Shown here in pieces: positions 36,013-44,161 of a stretch of DNA of 64,000 nt (its first letter is position 1; each line of letters opens with the position of its first letter). The notes under the pieces are model-generated. The model was given only the letters and a program-made list of their open reading frames with translations, did not search any database and had not been told where the DNA came from. The DNA is taken from assembly GCF_014154935.1 (NCBI RefSeq), contig NZ_JACEHH010000031.1, positions 45,484-109,483 of the forward strand, in the 5' to 3' direction. This DNA is from Stieleria mannarensis (lineage in GTDB: Bacteria; Planctomycetota; Planctomycetia; Pirellulales; Pirellulaceae). The position numbers and the translations under genes were made by a program.

Positions 36013-38502
36013 CTAGAGTTGGCTCTGCAGCGCGATACGTCCGCCGGTTCGCGCGAGATTTTTCCGCACCCCATCGAGTGCTGCCTGATACTGAGGTTCG
36101 TCCGGGCGGCGATGCACTAAGTTCTGCAGCAAGTCATGGGACCGCTGCAGTGCCGCCCGGGCATCGCGGTCGTGACCGTTGCGGTGCAAGCACCGTCCAT
36201 AATTGTTGTAGGTGATCGCCAATTCCTCGGTGTAGCGAACCATCGTCGGCAACCGGTCGACCAAACTTCTGAACAGGACGATTGCATCTCGGTACGCCGC
36301 GATCGCCTCGTCGTTGCGATCGAGTCGAACGAGCAGGGATGCCTGGTTGTTCAGGTTGAGCGCGAGTGCACCGACGGCCTCGTGAGTGGCATTGGTGCCC
36401 AGGTCCTCATTTTCGGACAGAACGACCGATCGCAGCACGTGGATGGCCCGCAGGTTGTACCTCAGTGCCTCCGTCAAGTCCGTGTCTTGCACCAAATGGC
36501 CGAGATTGTTGAAGATCATCGCTGCGGTCAGCGCGTCGGCGGGATGGATCAGGTCGTGTTCGGGAAGCAATTCGCAAGCCAAGTGAAACTGTCGTTTCGC
36601 TTCTTCGGTGCGGTCAAGTGAGGTCAGCAGAAGCCCATAGTTGCCATGGACCGTGGCCAGCGTCCGCGTCCGATCGGCGTTGGCGGTTGCGATCGGCCGA
36701 AGCAGCTGGATCACGACGCGGTATTCGTTTTCGGCCGCGGCAAATTCCGCCAGTTCGGCCGACAGAACGGCGATACTGTTTCGACACAATGCGGCCCGGT
36801 ATTGCACGGATTCCGATCGGCCATCTGATTCGAAATGCCCCAGCGCTCGTCGATAGACAGTTCGCGCCCGTCGGCTCGCACCGAGCTCCTCGATGATCTT
36901 TGCCGCCCGGTAGTGCGTCTCGGCCAACTGCAGCGGCGAATCAGACTTGGACTCAGCTTGCCTGACATCGTCTTCATAGTAGCGGAGCACGTCGCGGACC
37001 AAAGCCTCTCTAACGTGTTCCGCTCCGGCGACTCCGCGCAACTGCTCGGCCGCCATTAAACCGAAGCGATCAAGCACATCGCGCGTTCGACGCAGATGAG
37101 CTTCCGCACGGTCCCGGTTTTGATTGGCCACCGACAGATGGCGATCAGCGGCGTCGAGCGCACTTTGCAGCTCAGATCGTTGTCGCGCGAACAACAACGT
37201 TGCACCAACCAGGCCAACGAACAACACGCTGAATACCGCAGCCGACGCGGCGACGGCGCGACGATGCCGGAGCGTCCATTTTGTGATCCGCTCCAACGTG
37301 GAAGGGCGTCGGGCGAGAATCGGAAGACCGTTCGAGGCTCGACGCAAATCGGCCGATAATTCGGCGGCCGATTGATACCGATCGGCCGCATCGGGCGCGA
37401 TCGCTTTCATCACGACGGTTTCGATGTCCCGAGAGATGCCAGGGTTGTGCCTCCGGATCAATCGCGATTGGATGCAAAAAGCCGTCCGTTCCGAGTCAAT
37501 CGACACCGTCGCCGAAACCGAGCTTTTCTGCCGGCCATGTTTTCCGGTCAGTAATTCAAACAGCGTCATTCCCAAGGCGAAGATGTCGCTGCGGTGATCG
37601 ACCAACGCGGGGTTCCCGCTCGCCTGTTCAGGACTCATATAGCGACGCGTTCCGACGATCACACCGGGTTGCGTGATGCGATCAGCGTGTCGACAGCGAG
37701 CCAACCCAAAATCAGAGACCCACAGTTTATTGTTGCGGTCGATGATCAAATTCGACGGCTTGATGTCACGGTGGATCACGCCGTGCTGGTGCGCGTATTC
37801 GATCGCGTCTGCCGCTTGAATCATCCACTCGATCGCTTGCATCACGTCCGGTTCGTCGGCCTGCCACACTTCACCTTTCTGGTCCAGCGAATGGCCATCG
37901 ATCAACGGCATGCTGTAGCAGTGCACACCATCTTCCAAGCCGACCGAGTAGATCGGGACGATGTGAGGATGGTGGAGTTGGCCCGCCGCCTGGGCCTCCA
38001 GCATGAAGCGGGCAATCTGCTGTTGGTCCAAGACGACCGAAACCGGCAGCACTTTCAATGCGACGATTCTGTCAAGCGACCGCTGACGAGCCTCGTAAAC
38101 AATCCCCATTCCCCCGCGACCGACTTCGCATAGGATTTCATAATCGCCGAGTGTTTTGGAGACCAAGTTTTCCCACGGCCCCGATTCGAAGCCCGCTGTC
38201 TGACCGGCCGTCTGATCGTCTACAAACCCGTGCAGTGCATCAATGCTGCCGATCAGTCCTGGAAGCTTTTGTTCGAGTTCTAATTCAGGAAAACGCGCGC
38301 ACTGCTCGGCGATGAAGGAGGATTGAACCACCGGACCGATTGACCGACGCTCCAGATACCAATCCAAGACGCCCACCAATGCTTCATCGGCTTCGGTCAG
38401 CCCGGATCGTGATTCGAGTTTCCGCTGACGCCGCACGATCATTTGCACCTGTGCGGTTGAATCCTGTGCGTCTGGATTTCGTGCAGCTGAATCTTGGTTC
38501 AT
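36013..38502 (-). CDS. Transmembrane Ser/Thr protein kinase with C-terminal TPR repeats
   Basis: 829 residues from ATG 38502, whose ATGA overlaps the stop of the sigma-factor gene. An N-terminal region of about 118 residues of unknown role precedes a complete eukaryote-like kinase domain (about 120-390): GRGGMGIVYEA (Gly loop), IVALKVL (Lys 150), EAQAAGQLHHPHIV, VIHRDIKPSN (catalytic Asp about 246), SDFGLA (DFG about 264), YMSPEQ and HRSDIFALGMTLFELLTG. One transmembrane helix at about 415-438 (AAVFSVLFVGLVGATLLFA) puts the rest outside. There, repeated helical TPR-like units run from about 500 to 820 (GNYGLLLTSLDRTEEAKRQFHLA, NNQASLLVRLDRNDEAIAAYRDA). All catalytic residues are present, so it is probably active. 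Confidence 0.92.
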   Translation of the reverse strand: MNQDSAARNPDAQDSTAQVQMIVRRQRKLESRSGLTEADEALVGVLDWYLERRSIGPVVQSSFIAEQCARFPELELEQKLPGLIGSIDALHGFVDDQTAGQTAGFESGPWENLVSKTLGDYEILCEVGRGGMGIVYEARQRSLDRIVALKVLPVSVVLDQQQIARFMLEAQAAGQLHHPHIVPIYSVGLEDGVHCYSMPLIDGHSLDQKGEVWQADEPDVMQAIEWMIQAADAIEYAHQHGVIHRDIKPSNLIIDRNNKLWVSDFGLARCRHADRITQPGVIVGTRRYMSPEQASGNPALVDHRSDIFALGMTLFELLTGKHGRQKSSVSATVSIDSERTAFCIQSRLIRRHNPGISRDIETVVMKAIAPDAADRYQSAAELSADLRRASNGLPILARRPSTLERITKWTLRHRRAVAASAAVFSVLFVGLVGATLLFARQRSELQSALDAADRHLSVANQNRDRAEAHLRRTRDVLDRFGLMAAEQLRGVAGAEHVREALVRDVLRYYEDDVRQAESKSDSPLQLAETHYRAAKIIEELGASRRARTVYRRALGHFESDGRSESVQYRAALCRNSIAVLSAELAEFAAAENEYRVVIQLLRPIATANADRTRTLATVHGNYGLLLTSLDRTEEAKRQFHLACELLPEHDLIHPADALTAAMIFNNLGHLVQDTDLTEALRYNLRAIHVLRSVVLSENEDLGTNATHEAVGALALNLNNQASLLVRLDRNDEAIAAYRDAIVLFRSLVDRLPTMVRYTEELAITYNNYGRCLHRNGHDRDARAALQRSHDLLQNLVHRRPDEPQYQAALDGVRKNLARTGGRIALQSQL

Positions 38503-39131
38503 AGACCGTCTCCGTTGCCCAATCGGTCCCGCAGCGCCTCGATGGCCCGTAACCATAACATTCGCGTCGCACCGTGCGAGCGTTGCATCCGTGCGGCAAC
38601 CTCCTTGAATCCCAAACCCTCGACGCTGCGCAACATCAACACCTCCCGATAGTCGTCGGAAAGTTCCGCCAGCGCGTTGGCGACATGGACGCTGCGATCA
38701 TGGCGCTGGAGCTGTGCCGACGGAGAGGGGGAACCGGCCTGAAAGACAGTTTCCAATCGAATCGAAGATCGGTCCAGCGATTTCCCGATCGCTTCGATCG
38801 AGACCTCTTTGCGGACATCGCGAACCTGTGACTGGACGTGTTGCTGGACCAGGTATTGAATTCGACGCGTTAGAATGGAACGCAGCCAGGCCACAAACTC
38901 GCCGCCGGTCGTTCCACGAAAGTTTTCAAAGCCGCGATGGGCATTCAAGAACGTTTCTTGTGCGATATCCGAAGCGCTGGCCCGCACGCGAAGCCGGGAT
39001 CGCACCTGTGACGCGGCGAGCAGTTTGATGTAGTTCTGGTACATCCCGAACAACGTGCTCAACGCGCACGCGTCTCCCGACTTGGCCGAAGCAAGGAGGG
39101 CGTCCACATCAGTCGCGTTGCCAGATTCCAT
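38499..39131 (-). CDS. ECF-type RNA polymerase sigma factor (planctomycete, kinase-linked)
   Basis: 210 residues from ATG 39131 (MESGNATDVDALLASAKSGD); ATG 39140 is equally placed. Region 2 is DACALSTLFGMYQNYIKLLAASQVRSRLRVRASASDIAQETFLNAHRGFENF. Region 4 is ALAELSDDYREVLMLRSVEGLGFKEVAARMQRSHGATRMLWLRAIEAL, a clear helix-turn-helix. There is no anti-sigma gene next to it; instead the Ser/Thr kinase overlaps by four bases, the arrangement in which phosphorylation or binding by the kinase is thought to set sigma activity. The first gene of a four-gene leftward operon ending in two surface proteins. Confidence 0.92.
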   Translation of the reverse strand: MESGNATDVDALLASAKSGDACALSTLFGMYQNYIKLLAASQVRSRLRVRASASDIAQETFLNAHRGFENFRGTTGGEFVAWLRSILTRRIQYLVQQHVQSQVRDVRKEVSIEAIGKSLDRSSIRLETVFQAGSPSPSAQLQRHDRSVHVANALAELSDDYREVLMLRSVEGLGFKEVAARMQRSHGATRMLWLRAIEALRDRLGNGDGL

Positions 39132-39343
39132 CAATCGCACGGCAGTAGTTCATGAAACGCTTATCTTTCCAAGACGAGCGAGGGGTACCCATCGTAAAAC
39201 AGACATGGGTGACGCGACTTTGTCACGCTCGGGATCGACAATTCTTTTGAATTTGCGACTTCATCGTGCTGCTGCCGCTACTTTGGGCCAGAGACGCTGC
39301 CCCACAAGGTGGTGCGGTTCATCCACCGCGGATTGGCACCGGG

Positions 39344-39769
39344 TCACTCGTCCGGTTCAAGATCGTCGACCGAGAGGACAGATTCGACACGATAAAAATA
39401 GGGTTCGACGATTCGTCCTGTGGTCCGACTCACAGACGGCGTTTCATCGATTCGCACCATCGGTTGGTCGCCACGGGACATCCAGATTTCGCGTGTCGTA
39501 AAACGTGCGATCGAATAGGTCCAGGGGGACTGACCATCGACGTCCCTGGCTTCGATCAACAAGAACACCTCTGGATCAGTCCCTGAGGAAGAAACGTAGG
39601 CGAAAAGTGCCGAGTCCAGGAGGAAGTCCAACTCCCGCGTTTTCGCGCGATACGTTTTCTGTAGCCTTCGATTCTCATCGATCGCGTTTCCCTGGGACCA
39701 AGACAGACGCGGAGCAAGAGACAGCAGCACCAGAGTGCTGGTGATCAACGGAAAAGCAAATCTCTTCAC
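39344..39769 (-). CDS. Small secreted protein of unknown function
   Basis: 141 residues from a GTG at 39769 (then KRFAFPLITSTLVLLSLAPRLS), which gives a textbook signal peptide ending near SWSQG; the longer ORF start at 40309 would run antisense through the CsbD gene. The mature part (KTRELDFLLDSALFAYVSSSG, EVFLLIEARD, WTYSIARFTTREIWMSRGD) has no recognised motif. It lies upstream of the sigma gene on the same strand, 212 bp away, and is divergent from csbD-like. Confidence 0.7.
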   Translation of the reverse strand: MKRFAFPLITSTLVLLSLAPRLSWSQGNAIDENRRLQKTYRAKTRELDFLLDSALFAYVSSSGTDPEVFLLIEARDVDGQSPWTYSIARFTTREIWMSRGDQPMVRIDETPSVSRTTGRIVEPYFYRVESVLSVDDLEPDE

Positions 39770-40005
39770 GACGCCACTCCTGGCCGGATGCCGACGGCTT
39801 ACCAAAGACGATGTGTCTAATTTAACTTCACAGGCGTGTCCGGGCAACTCGTGGGCGGTTGACTTGTACACGATTGATCCGCGCTGTCGACGCCGGTGGC
39901 AAAAGATCTGCCGGCGCGTTGGCACGAGGAATGCATCCCCTGTGGCCATCGCGCAGTTCAATGCGAGCTGCCAATCACACTTCCAGCACAAAGGGGATTT
40001 CACTG

Positions 40006-40209
40006 ATGAACTGGGACACCATCGAAGGCAAATGGAAACAAGCGAAAGGCCAAGCCAAACAAAAGTGGGGCAAATTGACCGATGACGAACTCGACCAAAT
40101 CGATGGCAAACGCGATCAATTGGTCGGGAGGATTCAGGAGAAGTATGGGATGGCCCGCGATGCAGCGGAGGCCGAAGTGGAACAATTCGAACGGTCGTGC
40201 AACTGCTGA
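40006..40209 (+). CDS. CsbD-family stress-response protein
   Basis: 67 residues starting MNWDTIEGKWKQAKGQAKQKWGKLTDDELDQIDGKRDQLVGRIQEKYG, the complete CsbD signature. These small, highly charged cytoplasmic proteins accumulate under general stress in many bacteria; their exact role is unknown. AAGGGG lies about 10 bases before the ATG. The C-terminus ends in CNC, which is unusual for the family. Followed 87 bp later by a PRC-barrel protein on the same strand. Confidence 0.93.
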   Translation: MNWDTIEGKWKQAKGQAKQKWGKLTDDELDQIDGKRDQLVGRIQEKYGMARDAAEAEVEQFERSCNC

Positions 40210-40296
40210 TCATCAATCGTCCGCGGTGGTCGCGTGACTGCCAGCGAATCGTCCCTTTTGCGAATCGTCCGATAAAAAATTTTGAGGTGTAGAGAG

Positions 40297-40884
40297 ATGA
40301 GAAATACAATCAAGAATGCGTTGACCGTCTTCGGGATTGTCGCCTTGCTGGTTACTCCCGCCATCGCGCAGGACGCGAACACAAAGGACCGGGTGCAACG
40401 CAAGGCCCAGAGAGGCAGTTCGGTTGGGCAGCTCGATCAAAAGACGAAAGGTGCCACGGTCCGAGCGAGTCAATTGTTGGGCCTGAACGTCTACGATGCC
40501 GAAGGCGAAGGTATTGCCGAAATCAAGGACATCGTCCTGGACGCCAACTCCGGGCGGGTGCTTTATGCCGCAGTCACCTACGGCGGCATCTTCGGGTTGG
40601 GCGACAAATTGTTCGCCGTGCCGTTCAAAGCATTTCATGTCAAGCAGGAACGCGACAATCCAGACGACATCTACTTGACGTTGAACGTGACTGAAAAACA
40701 GCTCGACGGTGCCCAGGGATTTGACCAAGACAATTGGCCGAACTTCGCCGACGAAAACTTCGTTTCCGAGTTGAATCAGCGTTACAAGGTCAAGGCGGAT
40801 CGCCAGAACCGAAGCCTGCGCGAACGCCTGGAAAACCGCGATAACCGCGTCGAAGAGGTCGAGATTGACATTGAACGTGAGTAA
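40297..40884 (+). CDS. Secreted PRC-barrel domain protein
   Basis: 195 residues from ATG 40297 (MRNTIKNALTVFGIVALLV), preceded by GTAGAGAG. A signal peptide ends near AIAQ; a linker with RGSSVGQLDQKTKGATVRAS precedes a PRC-barrel (ASQLLGLNVYDAEGEGIAEIKDIVLDANSGRVLYAAVTYGGIFGLGDKLFAVPFKAF). The C-terminal third is charged and helical. PRC barrels are small beta folds seen in RimM, photosynthetic reaction centres and stress proteins. Proximity to CsbD suggests a stress or envelope role. A strong terminator follows at 40921-40956. Confidence 0.88.
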   Translation: MRNTIKNALTVFGIVALLVTPAIAQDANTKDRVQRKAQRGSSVGQLDQKTKGATVRASQLLGLNVYDAEGEGIAEIKDIVLDANSGRVLYAAVTYGGIFGLGDKLFAVPFKAFHVKQERDNPDDIYLTLNVTEKQLDGAQGFDQDNWPNFADENFVSELNQRYKVKADRQNRSLRERLENRDNRVEEVEIDIERE

Positions 40885-40920
40885 ATCGTCTCACGAGCAA
40901 GCAACCGCTTTCCTTCATCG

Positions 40921-40956
40921 CGCGCGAGTCAGATCTACCTGGCTCGTGCGTCTTTT
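40921..40956 (+). terminator. Intrinsic terminator after the PRC-barrel gene
   Basis: CGCGCGAG (40921-40928) pairs with CTCGTGCG (40943-40950), extended by CAG/CTG inside, and is followed by TCTTTT. It is 37 bp after the stop of the PRC-barrel gene, so it closes the csbD-like/PRC-barrel unit. Confidence 0.75.
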
Positions 40957-41293
40957 GATTGACACGTGCAAACGCACGAAGCTCTTCGTGATCGCTGGGG
41001 GTTGAATGTCGAACAGCCAGCTTCCGGTTCGGCGGCATTGATCACGGATGGCGTGATGGTCCCCGAGCGTCCACCCTGGTCGCTTGCCGGCCTTCTGGGC
41101 GGTTCGCCAGCATCGCAATTTTCTACACAGACACGTCAATCAGCCAGTCTCGGTGGCGTCGGTTGGCGCTGGCGTCGATTCTGCCGACGCCCCATCGAAA
41201 ACGGCTCAGCCGCCGCGTGCATTGGCATATGACGTGCGACAGTCGCAGGGGCTAGTTCGCCTCCATCACTCCAGCCGCCGTCGGGACGACACT
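40957..41293. other. Intergenic region before the CNNM/CBS gene
   Basis: 337 bp with no convincing gene. It is open in one frame continuous with the CNNM ORF (upstream to 41084), but that extension lacks a ribosome site and has no family counterpart, so I treat it as leader DNA. Confidence 0.5.
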
Positions 41294-42403
41294 GTGGACT
41301 ACGTACTACTCGCCATCTTTCTAGCCCTTGCGATCGGAGTGTCATTCCTGTGCTCGATTGCCGAAGCAGTCCTTCTCTCGATCACCCCCAGCTTCATTGC
41401 CGAGCGGCGGACGGAGAAGACCAAATCGGCGTTGCGGATCATTCGTTTAAAGGAGGACATCGACCGTCCGTTGGCAGCGATCCTTAGCTTGAACACGATC
41501 GCCCACACGGTCGGGGCGGCGGGCGTCGGTGCCCAGGCGGCCAAGATGTTCGGCGACCAATATGTCGGTGTGATCAGCGCGGTGTTGACGCTGCTGATCC
41601 TGGTGCTCAGCGAGATCATCCCGAAAACGATCGGGGCGTTGCATTGGCGAAAACTGGCCGGGGCCATTGCGATCGCCGTCCAGGGGTTGATTGTGATGAT
41701 GCTGCCGCTGGTCTGGCTCTCGGAATTCTTGACTCAGCGGCTCGGCGGGGACAAGAAACAGCGACTTGTCACCCGTTCAGAAATTGCGGCCGTTGCAGAA
41801 TTGGGGACCAACGAAGGATTACTCCAGAAGCATGAGTCGCGGATCTTGCGAAACCTGTTGACGCTGGAGTCGATCCGGGTGGAGGACATCATGACACCGG
41901 GGACGGTGGTGATTTCATTGGAACAATCCCAACGACTGGCCGACGTGGCCGACACGATTGCCGGCATGCCGGTTTCGCGTGTGCCCCTGTTCCGTGAGCA
42001 CCGGGATGTGGTCACCGGATTCGTGATCCGCAGCGATTTGTTAACGGCGATTGCGTCGGGTGAAGCAGAAAAGCCACTGGGAGAGTTTTCCAGGCCGATC
42101 CTGGCGGTCCATGAAGACGATGGCATCACGTCCGTGTTTGATGACCTGTTGGATTCTCGTGCCCACATCGCAATGGTGGTCGACCAATTCGGCGGGTTCG
42201 AAGGGATTGTTACCTTAGAAGATGTTTTGGAGACACTACTGGGGCTGGAAATTGTTGACGAACACGACAAGGCGGTCGACATGCAAGCCTTGGCACGGAA
42301 GCGTTGGCAGTCGCGTCTGGAGCGCCAAGGCATCCAAACCCCGTCACGAAGTGACACGGCGGTGATGCAACGAGCGGCCGGCGAGAACCTATCGTGCAAC
42401 TGA
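41294..42403 (+). CDS. CNNM/DUF21 membrane protein with CBS pair (CorC/hemolysin-like)
   Basis: 369 residues from a GTG at 41294 (VDYVLLAIFLALAIGVSFL). An N-terminal CNNM transmembrane domain (four helices in about 1-165) has the hallmark CSIAEAVLLS, SLNTIAHTVGAAGVG and SEIIPKTIGA. A linker follows, then two CBS motifs: VEDIMTPGTVVISLEQSQRLADVADTIAGMPVSRVPL and GITSVFDDLLDSRAHIAMVVDQFGGFEGIVTLEDVLETLLG. It lacks the extra CorC_HlyC transporter-associated domain at the C-terminus, which ends soon after the second CBS. Relatives take part in Mg2+/divalent cation homeostasis. Followed 22 bp later by the zincin-like membrane protein. Confidence 0.92.
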   Translation: MDYVLLAIFLALAIGVSFLCSIAEAVLLSITPSFIAERRTEKTKSALRIIRLKEDIDRPLAAILSLNTIAHTVGAAGVGAQAAKMFGDQYVGVISAVLTLLILVLSEIIPKTIGALHWRKLAGAIAIAVQGLIVMMLPLVWLSEFLTQRLGGDKKQRLVTRSEIAAVAELGTNEGLLQKHESRILRNLLTLESIRVEDIMTPGTVVISLEQSQRLADVADTIAGMPVSRVPLFREHRDVVTGFVIRSDLLTAIASGEAEKPLGEFSRPILAVHEDDGITSVFDDLLDSRAHIAMVVDQFGGFEGIVTLEDVLETLLGLEIVDEHDKAVDMQALARKRWQSRLERQGIQTPSRSDTAVMQRAAGENLSCN

Positions 42404-42425
42404 AATCAATCACGGAGTGGAGTGC

Positions 42426-43619
42426 GTGCAAGCCAACCAGTTGATCGAGATCGGAATCATCGTCGCCGGGCCAATGGATTCGATTGACCGCCAGGCGATT
42501 TCCCTCGCGATCGGACAGGTGGGTGACTCTTTTAGTGAGCAATTCCCGGAGTTCGACTTGAGGATGTTGCGCGCCCGCCGGCCGGAGCTAATCGGGGACG
42601 GTCGTGCCCAGCCGAGTGAGCTGTTACAGCAGGCCGCCGAGGACCGAGACATTCATCATTGGGACTTCGCTTTCATCTTGACCGCAGCCGAGTTGGCGGG
42701 CGTTTACTCTCCGTTTTGTTACGCCGCCCTCAGCAGGCCACTCGACGCCGCTGTCTTCTCACTCTCGTTGATCGATCCCCAGGCCAGTGGCGATGCCGAT
42801 CAGGAGGTTCGCATCGAACGCATCGCGCGTCGACTCAGTCGCCTGATGCTGCACGCGATCGGGCATTTAACCGGGCTGAATCGTTCCTCCGAGCCCGGCA
42901 ACCTGCTGTTCCATCCCGCGACGGTCGATGAACTCGATGCGATGCAGCACTTTGATGAAGAGCAAACCGAACGCCAACGGGCGGCGCTGGCGGAGATCGC
43001 CGACGCGCGGCTGGAGGAATCGTCGGGGCGTCGCAAAAGTTACCCCGTGTTCGCGATCAACGCCGCCTGGATCAATCGACGCGAGATCGTCGATGCCGTT
43101 TTGGGAGCCAGGCCCTGGGAATTTCCTCGGCGGCTGAGCGGTCTGACCATCGCCTCGGTCTCGACCGTGCTGATCTTGTTCATGACCGCCGAAGCCTGGG
43201 ACCTGGGCCTGTCGCAAGCCCCCGCGAGTGTCTTGCTGTTGATCGCGCTGAGCTTGTGCACCACCACCGGCTATGTGATTCGACGCCAACAATTGCTCGT
43301 CCGCAGGGGGCGTGGACGCAGCGAGCAAACCGTCGTGACGTCCGTTTCCGCGGTGGCGATCGTTTTCTTAGGAATGTCGGTCACGTGGATCGCATTGATG
43401 TCGATCGGGTTTTGTGCCGGTTCGTTGTTTTTCACTCCCGAACTTGTGGTGAACTGGGCCAGCTCATCGTCGCTAGAGCCGGGAAACCTCGGGCTGCAGA
43501 CGACGGCGCGCATGAGTTCCTTTTCAGCTTCGGTCGCCCTGATGATCGGCGCGCTCGGGGCGAGTTTTGAATCGCAATACCACTTCCGCCACATCATTTA
43601 TGTCGATGAAGAGGTTTAG
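42426..43619 (+). CDS. Membrane protein with zincin-like N-terminal domain lacking catalytic Glu
   Basis: 397 residues from a GTG at 42426 (VQANQLIEIGIIVAGPMDS), with GGAGTGGAG upstream. The N-terminal 200 residues look like a small zinc-peptidase fold of archaemetzincin type: a strand with DFAFILTAAEL and the helix RLMLHAIGHLTGLNRSSEPGNLLFHP. The zinc-helix reads HAIGH, so the catalytic Glu of HExxH is Ala, and the third ligand position is unclear. Residues about 225-395 contain four or five membrane helices (IASVSTVLILFMTA, ASVLLLIALSLCTTTGYVI, SVSAVAIVFLGMSVTWIALMSIGF, SASVALMIGALGASF). It probably shares a transcript with the CNNM protein. I know of no named family; likely a binding rather than a cleaving protein. 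Confidence 0.65.
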   Translation: MQANQLIEIGIIVAGPMDSIDRQAISLAIGQVGDSFSEQFPEFDLRMLRARRPELIGDGRAQPSELLQQAAEDRDIHHWDFAFILTAAELAGVYSPFCYAALSRPLDAAVFSLSLIDPQASGDADQEVRIERIARRLSRLMLHAIGHLTGLNRSSEPGNLLFHPATVDELDAMQHFDEEQTERQRAALAEIADARLEESSGRRKSYPVFAINAAWINRREIVDAVLGARPWEFPRRLSGLTIASVSTVLILFMTAEAWDLGLSQAPASVLLLIALSLCTTTGYVIRRQQLLVRRGRGRSEQTVVTSVSAVAIVFLGMSVTWIALMSIGFCAGSLFFTPELVVNWASSSSLEPGNLGLQTTARMSSFSASVALMIGALGASFESQYHFRHIIYVDEEV

Positions 43620-43622
43620 GTG

Positions 43623-43943
43623 TTGGTGTCTAGCTGGACAGCGCCACTTTGCGGCGACTTGCTCAAAAAATGCTAGAAACACCGTGGTAGATGGGATGAG
43701 TTTCACGCCAGTCGTACTCGTACTCAACAACGTGGTACTCGTACTCCTAATCGATAGCTCGTGGGAAACTTGCGGATCGAGTAGGAGTACGAGTGCCGAC
43801 GAAACGTCTGAGTACGAGTACGATCAACTCTAACCCGCAAATCCTGGTGTTTCTGATTCAAAGTGGCGCTGTCCAGCTAGCCTTTAGGCGATTCCCCTTA
43901 GCAACTCCGCAGCGAAGGGGAGCGGCTAAAGCCTGGACACCAG
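43623..43943. repeat. Dispersed palindromic repeat (GGTGTC...GGACACC), interrupted by MITE copy C
   Basis: The left arm TTGGTGTCTAG (43623-43633) and, beyond the inserted element, the right part from 43877 (CTAGCCTTTAGGCG) to GGCTAAAGCCTGGACACCAG (ending 43943) together match the intact copy at 55833-55909 (TTGGTGTTTAGCCTTGAGGCG ... GGCTAAAGCCTGGACACCAG). The arms are inverted repeats of each other. The only difference is the 243-bp insertion plus a CTAG duplication. Confidence 0.8.
43634..43876. mobile_element. MITE-like element, copy C (243 bp), with CTAG direct repeats
   Basis: Ends CTGGACAGCGCCACTTTG and CAAAGTGGCGCTGTCCAG are perfect 18-bp inverted repeats. CTAG flanks it on both sides (43630-43633 and 43877-43880), as expected for a 4-bp target duplication within the host repeat. 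The interior differs from copies A and B: it has its own large inverted repeat built from CGTACTCGTACTC / GAGTACGAGTACG words, giving a second long hairpin. No ORF of note, so it would need a transposase in trans. Confidence 0.85.
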
Positions 43944-44161
43944 CGCCGCCCGAATCTAACGGTCGAACGCTTTGCGCCACACAAGACACGCAGTGCACGC
44001 GCCGATTGGTCGATCAATTGCTTCATTGACCGACCACCCCGGCAGATTTGACCAAGGCTTGTCAGAAGCCCGTTGCCGAGGGGGACGTCGATATACTTCT
44101 CGCCGGCAACCCGTCGACATGTCACGTCCCCCTATCAAAAGCGACCTTTTCACGCGATCTG

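Noticed and set aside
36136..36621. Plus-strand ORF opposite the kinase TPR region
   Set aside because: Antisense shadow; the minus-strand frame carries the recognisable domain.
40957..41293. N-terminal extension of the CNNM/CBS protein to 41084
   Set aside because: The added 70 residues lack family counterpart and the GTG at 41294 gives the expected first helix.
43679..43833. Short ORF inside MITE copy C
   Set aside because: Derived from the inverted GAGTACGAGTACG words; a non-autonomous element does not need a gene here.
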